In this document: positions 9,221-17,895 of the stretch, in pieces
Numbering within the stretch: the first letter of the stretch is position 1
How the letters are laid out: each line of letters opens with the position of its first letter
Assembly (NCBI GenBank): GCA_002842465.1
Contig: PHDA01000008.1
Location: 1 to 64,000 of the forward strand
Source of the DNA: Bacteroidetes bacterium HGW-Bacteroidetes-7
GTDB taxonomy: Bacteria > Bacteroidota > Bacteroidia > Bacteroidales > UBA932
DNA: 64,000 nt
Direction: 5' to 3'
The notes under the pieces: generated by a model
Databases searched by the model: none
Told to the model about the DNA's origin: nothing
What the model saw: only the letters and a program-made list of their open reading frames with translations
Program-made: the position numbers and the translations under genes

Positions 9221-9998
9221 AAAATTTGCAATACGGCATACAGATTCAGCAATGAAGGTGAATACAGACGGTGTTCTCCTTCCTGCATGGGTCTCTGTTT
9301 TACCAACAAATTCAGAATTATTCAGGGTTCTTGATATTGGCACCGGAACCGGTGTCATCTCTCTAATTATTGCTCAGCGATTGGCCCAACTGCATAAAGC
9401 AGATTTTGAAATTTGCGCAATTGATATTGACGCTGATGCAGCAAAAGAGGCACAATTTAATTTCGAAAACTCAGATTGGAGTCAAAATTTGAAATCTGAA
9501 CACATTTCACTTCAAAGCTTTTTAACTCGCTTTAAATCTGATTCAAATCATAAATGTGAGCGAGCAAATTCAAAGTTTTCGTTGATTATTTCAAATCCCC
9601 CATTCTTTACAAATTCACTTCAGGCTCCCTCTCAAAGAAGAACAGATGCCAGACACAACAACGCTTTGCCCTTTTCTGATCTAATAAAAGGTGCATTTGA
9701 ACTGATTGAAGAAGACGGTGTATTTGCTGTTGTTTTGCCGGCAGATGCAGGAGATCCATTCATTGACCTTGCAAAGAAACACGGCTTATACCCTCAGAGA
9801 TTGTGCCGCGTAAAGACACTGGCAGAAAAATTGGAAAAGAGGTATCTGATAGAATTTTCCAAAAACAAAAAGGCCTCCTTTTCTGAGGAGACCCTTGTTA
9901 TGCAACTTAGCGGCGGTAAGTATTACACTCCGGAGTACTGTCAACTTGTTGAAAATTTTTACCTAAAAGATTTTCCGCAGACAACGTCCGGAAACTGA
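9201..9998 (+). CDS. trmN6: tRNA1(Val) (adenine(37)-N6)-methyltransferase
   Basis: Class I methyltransferase that makes m6A37 in valine tRNA. The 265-aa protein opens with [20 protein letters not shown] (residues 4-23), typical of YfiC/TrmN6, followed by the SAM motif [12 protein letters not shown] and the catalytic motif SNPPFF characteristic of amino-methyltransferases. The ATG at 9201 lies within the preceding ABC gene (20-bp overlap), indicating translational coupling. Converges on the Spy-like gene with an 8-bp gap. Confidence 0.9.
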   Translation: MGSFYFKKFAIRHTDSAMKVNTDGVLLPAWVSVLPTNSELFRVLDIGTGTGVISLIIAQRLAQLHKADFEICAIDIDADAAKEAQFNFENSDWSQNLKSEHISLQSFLTRFKSDSNHKCERANSKFSLIISNPPFFTNSLQAPSQRRTDARHNNALPFSDLIKGAFELIEEDGVFAVVLPADAGDPFIDLAKKHGLYPQRLCRVKTLAEKLEKRYLIEFSKNKKASFSEETLVMQLSGGKYYTPEYCQLVENFYLKDFPQTTSGN

Positions 9999-10006
9999 CA
10001 GCCATA

Positions 10007-10507
10007 TTATTTTGGTTGTTTTTGATCGGAAGGTGTTCCGGGGCCGCCTGTACCTCTGAGCTGATGAATCATCTTCATCCTGAACTCCTCTTCGGCAACA
10101 TATAGTTTTGCAACTTTCTTTGGAGGCAATATTTTTAAGAATTTCTCGAAATAGCCTTTGTGTATTGCTCCCTCTTCAGATGATCCGCTAATGTAAATTT
10201 CAAGTTGGTTTTTGAATTCGGTATCAGTCATTGCCTGCTCACCTTTTAATGAACGGTTTATATTACGAAGTGTTCCTTGGACTCTTCTGATGACAGTTTC
10301 TCTCTCTTTCCAGTATTGATTGTAAACAGGCCAGAACTCCTCTGCCTCTTTGGGGGTAAGCTCCAACTCGGCAGTAAAGAATGCAATTTTAGCACTTTGA
10401 ATCTGCTGGTATCTCTGGTTTCTCTGCTGCTGTTTGTTGGGTTCGGGCTGAGCCATTGCAGGTATTACAAGGGCTATTGTAAGCAGAATTAATAGTATTC
10501 TTTTCAT
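10007..10507 (-). CDS. Spy/CpxP-like periplasmic protein of an ECF module
   Basis: A 166-aa secreted protein: signal peptide ending near AMAQ (residues 1-19), then a Gln-rich helical region. The block LELTPKEAEEFWPVYNQYW resembles the LTxxQ-like motif of Spy/CpxP periplasmic chaperones. Such proteins commonly follow ECF sigma and anti-sigma genes in Bacteroidota. It is the last gene of the minus-strand sigma / membrane protein / Spy-like series. A sensor or chaperone role that feeds back on the sigma factor is inference. Confidence 0.7.
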   Translation of the reverse strand: MKRILLILLTIALVIPAMAQPEPNKQQQRNQRYQQIQSAKIAFFTAELELTPKEAEEFWPVYNQYWKERETVIRRVQGTLRNINRSLKGEQAMTDTEFKNQLEIYISGSSEEGAIHKGYFEKFLKILPPKKVAKLYVAEEEFRMKMIHQLRGTGGPGTPSDQKQPK

Positions 10508-10535
10508 TATTGTTTTATTTATTTAGTGCTCCCTG

Positions 10536-10964
10536 CTATTCCAGAGAGGTGAGTGTAATAATGTCAATATTTTCACTTATGTAGCTCATTACCTCTTCAG
10601 AGGGAATGGTGTGTATATCGCCGGTCTCGTTTTCTGCATCAATATCAAAGAAGTCTATAAAGGTAGTTTTAAGAAAACCCTCTTCTATGTACTGATTCCC
10701 TGCAGTCAGAGTTGAAACGTCGCTATTCGAAGTTCTTGGAGTGAAAATTGTCAGAGCTGCGTAGCCAATGAAAAATATAATGGCAAATGCAGACACCATT
10801 GCTAGTTGTGGCCGGATAACAGTAATAAAGCCGGTCTTTGGAGTGCTGCCGGATGCAGATATCTTTTCTGCAACCTGAGCCTTCATTTCATTGAAGTATC
10901 CGTTGGGAACCGTAAATGGATTCTCCTTCATACGGGCATCTTCTATGTAATTTTTTGGTTTCAT
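10536..10964 (-). CDS. Putative anti-sigma factor, single-pass membrane protein
   Basis: A 142-aa protein with a cytoplasmic N-terminus containing NPFTVPNGYFNEMKAQVAEK, a motif frequent in Bacteroidota proteins encoded after ECF sigma factors, one membrane helix at about residues 51-72, and an acidic periplasmic tail. It lies 30 bp downstream of the sigma gene and 28 bp upstream of the Spy-like gene. No known anti-sigma fold is certain from sequence, so function rests on the gene order. Confidence 0.65.
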   Translation of the reverse strand: MKPKNYIEDARMKENPFTVPNGYFNEMKAQVAEKISASGSTPKTGFITVIRPQLAMVSAFAIIFFIGYAALTIFTPRTSNSDVSTLTAGNQYIEEGFLKTTFIDFFDIDAENETGDIHTIPSEEVMSYISENIDIITLTSLE

Positions 10965-10994
10965 ACCTATTTGACTATAAAAATAACAAAAGGA

Positions 10995-11537
10995 TTAAAT
11001 TGTCTCTTTTAAATATTCCTGAATTTTTTGATAAGCGTGATGATAAGAGGCCTTTAGTGCTCCAACAGATGTGCCGGATATCTCCGAAATATCTTCGTAA
11101 CTCAATTCGTCAAAATAGCGCATGTTAAATACAGCCTTTTGTTTAAGTGGGAGACGCATAATTGCCTTTTGAAATATCATTTGGGTGTTATCACCATTAA
11201 AATACGGGTCGGCTTCAAGTTGATTCTCCAGTTGCCGGGAGTAGTCGCTAAGTGAAAGAAAGGCCTTAAGTTTTGCCTTTTTGATAAATGTAAGTGTTTC
11301 GTTTGTAGCGATTCGGTAAAGCCATGTATAGAGGCGTGACTCCTCCCTGAACCGGGGCAATGCTGCCCAGGCCTTGATAAATGTCTCTTGAAGCAGGTCA
11401 TTGGCATCTTCATGAGATGCAACCAACTTACGAATGTGCCAATAAAGTCTTTCTCCGTATTTATCTACGATAAGGTTGAAGGCATAATTCTCTTTTCCCT
11501 CCTCTCTAAATAACTCCAGGAGATCCTTATCGTCCAT
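10995..11537 (-). CDS. ECF-type RNA polymerase sigma factor (second of two)
   Basis: A 180-aa sigma factor with region 2 features (DANDLLQETFIKAWAALPRF, then the SRLYTWLYRIATNE block) and region 4 (LPLKQKAVFNMRYFDELSYE followed by the helix-turn-helix ISGTSVGALKASYHHA). It begins 12 bp after the transketolase C-subunit stop on the same strand, leaving no intergenic room for a promoter, so it is probably cotranscribed with transketolase or read from a promoter inside that gene. Followed by its membrane partner and a Spy-like protein. Confidence 0.93.
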   Translation of the reverse strand: MDDKDLLELFREEGKENYAFNLIVDKYGERLYWHIRKLVASHEDANDLLQETFIKAWAALPRFREESRLYTWLYRIATNETLTFIKKAKLKAFLSLSDYSRQLENQLEADPYFNGDNTQMIFQKAIMRLPLKQKAVFNMRYFDELSYEDISEISGTSVGALKASYHHAYQKIQEYLKETI

Positions 11538-11549
11538 TAGATTTTTGTA

Positions 11550-12506
11550 TTACTTTCTTTTAAGTACTCTCTTAACAGCAGCAATAATGTCCATTGAAGA
11601 TAGTCCGTACTCTTTAAGTAGTTGAGCCGGTTCGCCACTCTGCCCAAAGTGGTCGTCAACGGCAACACATTCAACAGGAAGGGGTAGCTCTCTGGCTAGT
11701 AACCCTGAAATCAACTCTCCCATTCCTCCTGCAATCAGATGCTCTTCGGCTGTAACAACTGCCTTGGTTTTTGCTGCTGATTCTAAGACTGCTTTTTTGT
11801 CAAGGGGTTTAATTGTGTGAATGTTTATCAGCTCAACTGAGATCCCCTCTTTTTCGAGTTCCTCTGCAGCTACGATTGCTTCCCATACCAGGTGACCTGT
11901 TGCAAAGATTGTCACATCGGTTCCCTGAGCAAGTGTAATGGCCTTACCTATTTCAAACGGGGCATCCTCCGGAGTGAAGTTTGGTACAGCGGGGCGGCCG
12001 AACCTCAGATAAACAGGGCCTTTGTGATTTGCAATTGCTATTGTTGCCGCCTTGGTCTGATTGTAGTCACAAGGGTTGATAACCGTTAAGTTTGGCAACA
12101 TTCTCATAAGGCCGATGTCCTCCATAATTTGGTGTGTTGCTCCGTCTTCGCCAAGAGTTATTCCGGCATGTGATGCACAAATCTTTACGTTTGTCTCCGA
12201 ATAGGCAACTGATTGCCTAACCTGGTCGTAAACGCGGCCTGTTACAAATCCTGCAAAAGAGCCTACAAACGGAATCTTGCCTGAAACAGCAAGTCCGGCG
12301 GCAGTGCCAATCATGTTAGCTTCTGCAATCCCGCACTGGATAAACCTTTCGGGATGTTCGGCCGCAAAGGCATCCATCTTTAATGAGCCGGTAAGGTCTG
12401 CGCAAAGCGCAACAACCTTTTCATTTATTTTGCCCAATTCAGAGAGTCCGGCTCCAAATCCTGAGCGTGTATCTTTATTTCCTTTGTTTTCAAATTTTGC
12501 CTTCAT
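11550..12506 (-). CDS. Transketolase, C-terminal subunit
   Basis: Second half of a split transketolase (318 aa), covering the pyrimidine-binding and C-terminal domains. It has RFIQCGIAEANMIGTAAGLA with the conserved catalytic Glu of thiamine diphosphate enzymes, and a C-terminal part ending in the VDDHFGQSGEP block. With the N-terminal subunit just upstream (10-bp gap) it forms the non-oxidative pentose phosphate enzyme. Alternative names for such pairs are 1-deoxyxylulose-5-phosphate synthase-like or apulose transketolase, but the two-gene arrangement fits the bacterial split transketolase best. Confidence 0.92.
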   Translation of the reverse strand: MKAKFENKGNKDTRSGFGAGLSELGKINEKVVALCADLTGSLKMDAFAAEHPERFIQCGIAEANMIGTAAGLAVSGKIPFVGSFAGFVTGRVYDQVRQSVAYSETNVKICASHAGITLGEDGATHQIMEDIGLMRMLPNLTVINPCDYNQTKAATIAIANHKGPVYLRFGRPAVPNFTPEDAPFEIGKAITLAQGTDVTIFATGHLVWEAIVAAEELEKEGISVELINIHTIKPLDKKAVLESAAKTKAVVTAEEHLIAGGMGELISGLLARELPLPVECVAVDDHFGQSGEPAQLLKEYGLSSMDIIAAVKRVLKRK

Positions 12507-12516
12507 AGTCTTCTCT

Positions 12517-13362
12517 TTAAAAATCGCCCAGGGTCTCTTTTAGTTGTTCCAGTGCTTTTACTGTTTGATCTGCATTTGGTGCTTTTCCGTGCCAGTGGTG
12601 GGTACCCTGCATGAAATCAACATCTTTGCCCATAACCGATTTCATCAGTAGCATTTTTGGTTTTCCATCTCCTGCACTATCCTTTGCCCATTTGAATGCT
12701 GCCTTTATTTCGTCAATATTGTGACCGTCAACCTCTTTGCAACTCCATCCGAATGCCGTCCACTTTGCTTTGAGGTCACCTAGGTCAAGAATTGAACTTA
12801 CAGGACCATCAATCTGTTGGCCATTCCAGTCGGTCATAGCTATAAGCCTGTCAAGTTTGTGCTGTGCTGCAAAAAGTGCTGCCTCCCAAATCTGACCCTC
12901 CTCACTCTCTCCGTCACCAATCAGTGCATAAATAAAATTCTCCTCTTTATTGAGACGTTTTGCAAGAGCTGCACCGCATGCGACAGATAACCCTTGTCCC
13001 AGTGATCCGGATGCAGTATGAACCCCAGGAAGAGCTCTCTCTATTGAGGGGTGACCCTGCAGTCGGCTTCCGTATTTGCGGAATGTTGCCAGTTCTTTAA
13101 CCGGAAAGTATCCACTCCTAGCAAGAACGCTGTAGTAAACCGGTGAAAGGTGGCCTGCCGAGAGAAAAAACATATCATTATTCTTGCCCTCTCTGTCCCA
13201 ATTGGCAGGGTTGTGATTGAGTGTTTCAAAAAATAGTACGGTCAGAAAATCGGTACTGCTTAATGATCCGCCGGGGTGGCCTGAACCGGCCATACTTACC
13301 ATTCGGATAATATCTCTTCTAACCTGAGAAGCAATATCTTTTAAATTTGCTGTTTCAGCCAT
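12517..13362 (-). CDS. Transketolase, N-terminal subunit
   Basis: First half of the split transketolase (281 aa), binding thiamine diphosphate. Diagnostic parts are the SGHPGGSLSSTDF block near residues 27-39 and the diphosphate/Mg-binding motif GDGESEEGQIWEAA, with the following NGQQIDGP loop. The start at 13362 follows a -7 element at 13391-13398. It diverges from lepA and leads the minus-strand group of split transketolase, ECF sigma, membrane partner and Spy-like protein. Confidence 0.93.
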   Translation of the reverse strand: MAETANLKDIASQVRRDIIRMVSMAGSGHPGGSLSSTDFLTVLFFETLNHNPANWDREGKNNDMFFLSAGHLSPVYYSVLARSGYFPVKELATFRKYGSRLQGHPSIERALPGVHTASGSLGQGLSVACGAALAKRLNKEENFIYALIGDGESEEGQIWEAALFAAQHKLDRLIAMTDWNGQQIDGPVSSILDLGDLKAKWTAFGWSCKEVDGHNIDEIKAAFKWAKDSAGDGKPKMLLMKSVMGKDVDFMQGTHHWHGKAPNADQTVKALEQLKETLGDF

Positions 13363-13390
13363 TATTTTCTTTAAATTTATCTATGTTCCG

Positions 13391-13398
13391 CAAAGATA
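13391..13398 (-). promoter_or_regulatory. -7 element for the transketolase operon
   Basis: Minus strand TATCTTTG, a perfect TAnnTTTG match, 28 bp upstream of the transketolase start. No clear -33 TTTG at the usual distance. Confidence 0.6.
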
Positions 13399-13428
13399 AC
13401 ACCAAAGTCATAATTTTGGAATTATTTT

Positions 13429-13436
13429 TATCTTTG
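13429..13436 (+). promoter_or_regulatory. -7 element for lepA
   Basis: TATCTTTG, perfect match to the Bacteroidota -7 consensus and identical to the divergent element at 13391-13398, 27 bp before the lepA ATG. Confidence 0.6.
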
Positions 13437-13463
13437 CACCCACAATAACGCCTTACTCGTAAA

Positions 13464-15251
13464 ATGAAGCATATTAGGAACTTTTGCATAATTGCACACA
13501 TAGATCACGGTAAAAGCACACTAGCAGACAGACTGCTTGAGTGCACTCATACCCTTTCAGCAAGGGATATGGACAACCAGGTGCTGGATTCTATGGATCT
13601 GGAGAAGGAGAAGGGGATTACGATTAAGAGTCATGCAATCCAGATGGATTATGTGTACAAGGGAAAGGATTACATCCTTAATCTGATTGACACTCCCGGC
13701 CACGTGGACTTCTCTTATGAGGTATCACGTGCCATTGCATCCTGCGAGGGAGCTCTTCTTATAGTAGATGCCACTCAGGGTATTCAGGCACAGACTATTT
13801 CAAATCTTTATCTGGCAATAAACCACGACCTTGAAATAATTCCTGTTCTGAATAAAATAGACATGGATGCCGCTATGATTGATGAGGTCAAGGACCAGAT
13901 AATTGAACTTATCGGGTGCGATAGCGATGATATATTGTTGGCAAGCGCCAAAACCGGACAAGGTGTGCCGGAGATTCTTGAGGCAATAGTTGAGAGGGTC
14001 CCTGCACCAAAGGGTAATGAGGATGCCCCTTTGCAAGCGCTTATTTTTGACTCTGTCTTTAACTCCTTCAGAGGGATTATCGCATATTTTAAAGTTGAGC
14101 ATGGAGTAATCAGAAAGGGAGATAAGGTTAAGTTTTATAATACCGGCAAGGAGTATGAGGCCGATGAGGTGGGCAAGCTCCGTCTTAAGATGGTTCCTAC
14201 CGGGGAGGTTGGAACAGGTGATGTAGGGTATATCATCTCGGGGATTAAAACAGCCAGTGAAGTAAAGGTGGGAGATACAATTACCCATCGCGACAGGCCG
14301 TGTTCAGGGTCAATTGCCGGTTTTGAGGAGGTTAAGCCGATGGTGTTTGCCGGGCTTTATCCTGTGGAGGCTGATGAATATGAAGATCTTAGAAGCTCTC
14401 TTGAAAAATTGCAGCTTAATGATGCATCTCTGGTTTTTGAACCGGAGTCTTCACTTGCTTTAGGATTTGGTTTCCGTTGCGGATTTCTTGGACTTTTGCA
14501 CATGGAGATTGTTCAGGAGCGTCTTTACAGAGAGTTTGATATGGATGTGATAACAACCGTGCCAAACGTTTCATACATAGTTTACACAACTCAGGGAGAT
14601 AAGATGAATGTTCACAACCCATCAGGTCTGCCGGCTCCAACTCTAATTGACTATATTGAAGAGCCATACATAAGGGCACAGATAATCTCAAAGTCTGAGT
14701 ATTTTGGAGTAATCATGAAACTCTGCCTTGATAAAAGAGGAGTACTGATAAGTCAGCACTTTCTTACAAGCGAAAGGGTGGAGCTTAACTTTGATATGCC
14801 ACTCGCAGAAATTGTCTTCGATTTTTATGACAAGCTAAAATCGGTTTCACGAGGTTATGCATCTTTTGACTATCACGTGACTGAATACAAAGAGGCCAAC
14901 CTTGTTAAGCTTGATATTCTGCTCAACTCAGAACAGGTTGACGCACTATCTTCACTCATACACCGTGATCATGCCTATGACTTTGGCCGACGTATGTGTG
15001 AAAAGTTAAAAGAGCTAATACCCCGCCAGCAATTTGATATAGCCATTCAGGCAGCAATCGGTTCAAAGATTATAGCCCGCGAAACCGTTAAGGCGGTTAG
15101 AAAAGATGTAACCGCTAAATGTTACGGTGGTGACATCTCCAGAAAGCGCAAGCTACTTGAAAAACAGAAGAAGGGTAAGAAGCGTATGCGCCAGGTTGGA
15201 AACGTAGAGGTTCCGCAAAGCGCCTTCATGGCGGTCTTGAAACTGGACTAA
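13464..15251 (+). CDS. lepA: Elongation factor 4 (LepA)
   Basis: Ribosome-associated GTPase that influences translation initiation/elongation. The 595-aa length is standard. G1 is AHIDHGKST (residues 11-19), G3 DTPGHVDF has the catalytic His, and G4 is NKID. The C-terminal part holds the LepA-specific basic domain ending in the [20 protein letters not shown] block. Monocistronic: its own promoter upstream and a bidirectional terminator just downstream. Confidence 0.98.
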   Translation: MKHIRNFCIIAHIDHGKSTLADRLLECTHTLSARDMDNQVLDSMDLEKEKGITIKSHAIQMDYVYKGKDYILNLIDTPGHVDFSYEVSRAIASCEGALLIVDATQGIQAQTISNLYLAINHDLEIIPVLNKIDMDAAMIDEVKDQIIELIGCDSDDILLASAKTGQGVPEILEAIVERVPAPKGNEDAPLQALIFDSVFNSFRGIIAYFKVEHGVIRKGDKVKFYNTGKEYEADEVGKLRLKMVPTGEVGTGDVGYIISGIKTASEVKVGDTITHRDRPCSGSIAGFEEVKPMVFAGLYPVEADEYEDLRSSLEKLQLNDASLVFEPESSLALGFGFRCGFLGLLHMEIVQERLYREFDMDVITTVPNVSYIVYTTQGDKMNVHNPSGLPAPTLIDYIEEPYIRAQIISKSEYFGVIMKLCLDKRGVLISQHFLTSERVELNFDMPLAEIVFDFYDKLKSVSRGYASFDYHVTEYKEANLVKLDILLNSEQVDALSSLIHRDHAYDFGRRMCEKLKELIPRQQFDIAIQAAIGSKIIARETVKAVRKDVTAKCYGGDISRKRKLLEKQKKGKKRMRQVGNVEVPQSAFMAVLKLD

Positions 15252-15284
15252 TAGTTTTCTCCGCGGAGAATTTTATGCAAGCAC

Positions 15285-15318
15285 AAAAAAGACCGGCTGA
15301 ATTTCAGCCGGTCTTTTT
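15285..15318. terminator. Bidirectional intrinsic terminator between lepA and the TPR lipoprotein
   Basis: A 10-bp perfect stem, GACCGGCTGA at 15291-15300 pairing with 15304-15313, with a 3-nt loop ATT, flanked by an A-run (15285-15290) and a T-run (15314-15318). It therefore works for both convergent genes. A smaller palindrome TTCTCCGCGGAGAA at 15257-15270 followed by four T lies just upstream. Confidence 0.9.
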
Positions 15319-15342
15319 ATTTAATATAGTCGGATCAAAGAC

Positions 15343-16995
15343 TTATTCTCTGAATTTTGCAAATTCGATATCGTTTTGTGCGCGGGCTTTCAAAGCGTCG
15401 TTCTTGTAAACGATTTCAAGTTGTTTTGCAACTTCTGTCATGTTACCCTGGCGGGCAGCGATGATAGCTCTCATGTAAGCAGCGTGAGGGCATTTGCAAG
15501 TGATTGCTGCAGATGCTTTGTCAAGCTGGTTTGTGAGAATGTATGCAAGACCTTCATTTTCGTTCTTTGAACCGGCAAGTTTGTTAACCGCATCATTGTA
15601 CTTACCGTTAAGGATATCAATGATAGCTGCATTTTGTTTAGCCTCTTTCAGATCTGATTTTGCAAACATCTCTGCAGCAACTTTGTAATCTTTATCGCGA
15701 AGTGCAATAACACCGGCGTTGTTAAGATAGAAACCAGATGTCTTGTTGGTTACTTTTGCATGAGCAGCTTTTGCTTCAGCAAGTTTACCGTTGTCAAGAG
15801 AAACAGCTGTAAGGTTGTTGTAAGCACGATCACACTTGAATTTATCACCGGCTTTCTTATAAAGAATAGCTTTGGTGTCATAATCTTTAACAAGTGCTGC
15901 TGTGTAAAGAAGAGCCTCAACATCCATTATCTCGATGTTTGTTTTAGCAAGATCTTTAAGCTCCTCGTCGTTATAGTTTGTGTAGTCAACATGAGCAATC
16001 ATTCTTGCTCTTCTAAGCTCTGGAAGAATTTTGTCGGCTAGAGTGCTGAATACTTTAGACATGTTTTTGATCTCCCTTTCACGTACCATAGGGTCGCTGT
16101 ACATAGAGAGAACGCGAAGAATAAGCTCTTTGTCTTGAATTGTAGATGCTGCAACCAACTCCTGGAAACCTTCCCAGTCTTCTGCTATTGTTGAAACATT
16201 AACCGGAGCAGATACAGGAACATTCTTGGTTATTTTGTCAAATGCTGCTTTAGCAGTTTCACCACGTTTGTCTGAGAGTTTTGTATTGAGAGCTGTAGGG
16301 CCGTCCGGTGAAGCATAAGCAACGATGTCAGTGCTCTTAACCTCTCTTCTTTCATCCTTTTCGATTTTGGCAAGGAATTGCTCGAACTCTTTGATCTCTG
16401 CCTTGGTAAGCTCTTTAGGGCGAACAACAGGGCTGTTGATTGTGTAAAGAATCTGAGTCTCTTTCTTCTCTTTTAAAACTTTCTGGTAGTTGTTTGAAGT
16501 GATAGCTGTGATTCCGTCTGTGTGAACAAGCTTGTATGTAATGTTTGCTCCGTCTGCAAGTTTGTAAGGTGCAGGGAAGTCGTATTTCTTAAGTTTGTTC
16601 CAAACTGCAACTCTAAGTTCCAGATGAGATTTTTCCATTCCCGGCTTGTATGCAAACTTAACAGTATTGCTGGCTTTTCCTCCGGTTGAGTAAATAGGCT
16701 GGAAATTATCGGTAATCTTTTCGCCTTGCAATTTGAATGCAGGGGCTGCAACCTCTCCGCCTTGATAAACCAAAACAGGAATTACTTCGAGAATAGCTCT
16801 TGGATGGAAATATTTCTCAGGGAAGTTCATTGTGTAGGTGGCTGTAATCTCATCAGCAACTACTTCAAGGATTTTGGGATTACTTTCAACACTCACCAAC
16901 TGAGCATTTTTTGCCATCTTGGAAGGGTTACTGCAGGATGCAATAGAAAGGCCCATGACGGCAACCGCTAAGATTTTAAATAGATTTTTTTTCAT
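15343..16995 (-). CDS. Large lipoprotein with OmpA-like segment and TPR repeats
   Basis: A 550-aa predicted lipoprotein: N-terminal signal with lipobox IASC and lipidated Cys21. Residues about 35-200 look beta-rich. A central stretch (ASPDGPTALNTKLSDKRGET and following) resembles the OmpA C-terminal motif that lists a polar D-G, then N..LS..R, suggesting peptidoglycan binding or a degenerate copy. The C-terminal 200 residues contain TPR-like helical repeats (for example the YNNLTAVSLDNGKLAEAKAA block). I do not recognise a named family. Monocistronic, with a shared terminator at its 3' end and a long 65-nt leader. Confidence 0.75.
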   Translation of the reverse strand: MKKNLFKILAVAVMGLSIASCSNPSKMAKNAQLVSVESNPKILEVVADEITATYTMNFPEKYFHPRAILEVIPVLVYQGGEVAAPAFKLQGEKITDNFQPIYSTGGKASNTVKFAYKPGMEKSHLELRVAVWNKLKKYDFPAPYKLADGANITYKLVHTDGITAITSNNYQKVLKEKKETQILYTINSPVVRPKELTKAEIKEFEQFLAKIEKDERREVKSTDIVAYASPDGPTALNTKLSDKRGETAKAAFDKITKNVPVSAPVNVSTIAEDWEGFQELVAASTIQDKELILRVLSMYSDPMVREREIKNMSKVFSTLADKILPELRRARMIAHVDYTNYNDEELKDLAKTNIEIMDVEALLYTAALVKDYDTKAILYKKAGDKFKCDRAYNNLTAVSLDNGKLAEAKAAHAKVTNKTSGFYLNNAGVIALRDKDYKVAAEMFAKSDLKEAKQNAAIIDILNGKYNDAVNKLAGSKNENEGLAYILTNQLDKASAAITCKCPHAAYMRAIIAARQGNMTEVAKQLEIVYKNDALKARAQNDIEFAKFRE

Positions 16996-17060
16996 TCTGG
17001 ATGTATTTAGTTGTTTAATTCTAATTCTTTTTAAATTTAGTTGGGACTACCCCATTATTG

Positions 17061-17068
17061 CAAATATA
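17061..17068 (-). promoter_or_regulatory. -7 element for the TPR lipoprotein gene
   Basis: Minus strand TATATTTG matches TAnnTTTG, 65 bp upstream of the lipoprotein start. It lies within the 97-bp gap to kdsB, whose gene is on the same strand. Confidence 0.55.
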
Positions 17069-17092
17069 TACAAAAAGATTAACAAAGCCATA

Positions 17093-17842
17093 CTATATAA
17101 GCCCTTTAGCCCTTAAAAAGTCAACATCTGCGGGGGTGTCAACTGAATATGAGGCAAAGGCAGTTTTTCCCACCACAATTTTTATACCATTTTCAAGCCA
17201 GCGAAGCTGCTCAAGGCTTTCAGCATTTTCAAGAATTCCGGGAGAGAGGCTATTTATTTTTATCAACGCCTCACGGGTATATCCGTATAGACCGATGTGT
17301 TTGTAAAAATCGCACTTTTCAATCCATTTTTCAACCGGGAAATCACGAAGGAAAGGTATGGGTGTGCGACTGAAATATAGCGCTTGACCGTTGGTGCCAA
17401 AAACGACTTTTGGAGTGTTAGGATTCAACAACTCCTCGTTGTCAGTTATCTTTTTTGCTAGAGTAGCTATCATTGTTCCGGGAACATCAAAACAACCGAC
17501 AAGCTCTTTTAGCTGAAGCGGCTCAACAAAAGGCTCATCACCCTGTATGTTTATTACCATCTCGCAAACCTCACCGGTAATCGCCTCAATTTTGTACATT
17601 GCTTCAAGAACTCGACTTGTACCATTAGGATGATCAGCCGAGGTCATCACTGCATTACCTCCGTTTTGGGTTACAATATCATATATTCTATTGTCATCAG
17701 TTGCAACATAAACATTATCGAAAGCCTCCCTGCTCCTTGAATATACCCTCTCGACCATTGTAACTCCTCCTATCAGGGTGAGAGGTTTGCCGGGAAAACG
17801 TGTAGATGCGTATCTTGCCGGTATGATTGCCAGAATTTTCAT
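17093..17842 (-). CDS. kdsB: 3-deoxy-manno-octulosonate cytidylyltransferase
   Basis: Activates Kdo as CMP-Kdo for lipid A/LPS core synthesis. The 249-aa product opens with the nucleotide-binding IIPARYASTRFPGKPL, then carries the VYVATDD segment, INIQGDEPF and the GLYGYTREALIK block, all typical of KdsB. Length fits (about 248). It diverges from the sigma-54-type activator, and a -7 element lies 20 bp upstream. It is close to lptE, another LPS gene, but on the opposite strand. Confidence 0.96.
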   Translation of the reverse strand: MKILAIIPARYASTRFPGKPLTLIGGVTMVERVYSRSREAFDNVYVATDDNRIYDIVTQNGGNAVMTSADHPNGTSRVLEAMYKIEAITGEVCEMVINIQGDEPFVEPLQLKELVGCFDVPGTMIATLAKKITDNEELLNPNTPKVVFGTNGQALYFSRTPIPFLRDFPVEKWIEKCDFYKHIGLYGYTREALIKINSLSPGILENAESLEQLRWLENGIKIVVGKTAFASYSVDTPADVDFLRAKGLI

Positions 17843-17862
17843 TTTCCACCTTTTAAATTTCC

Positions 17863-17870
17863 CAAAGGTA
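17863..17870 (-). promoter_or_regulatory. -7 element for kdsB
   Basis: Minus strand TACCTTTG, a perfect TAnnTTTG match, ending 20 bp before the kdsB start codon. Confidence 0.6.
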
Positions 17871-17881
17871 TAAATTTTATC

Positions 17882-17889
17882 TATTTTTG
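17882..17889 (+). promoter_or_regulatory. -7 element placed 6 bp before the sigma-54-type activator start
   Basis: TATTTTTG fits TAnnTTTG exactly. It ends 6 bp before the ATG at 17896, so transcription should begin about at the start codon, predicting a leaderless or nearly leaderless mRNA. Confidence 0.5.
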
Positions 17890-17895
17890 TGTGCT

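Noticed and set aside
13800-14288. 162-aa antisense frame inside lepA
   Set aside because: Reading frame opposite a strongly conserved gene with no family resemblance or start signal; a shadow.
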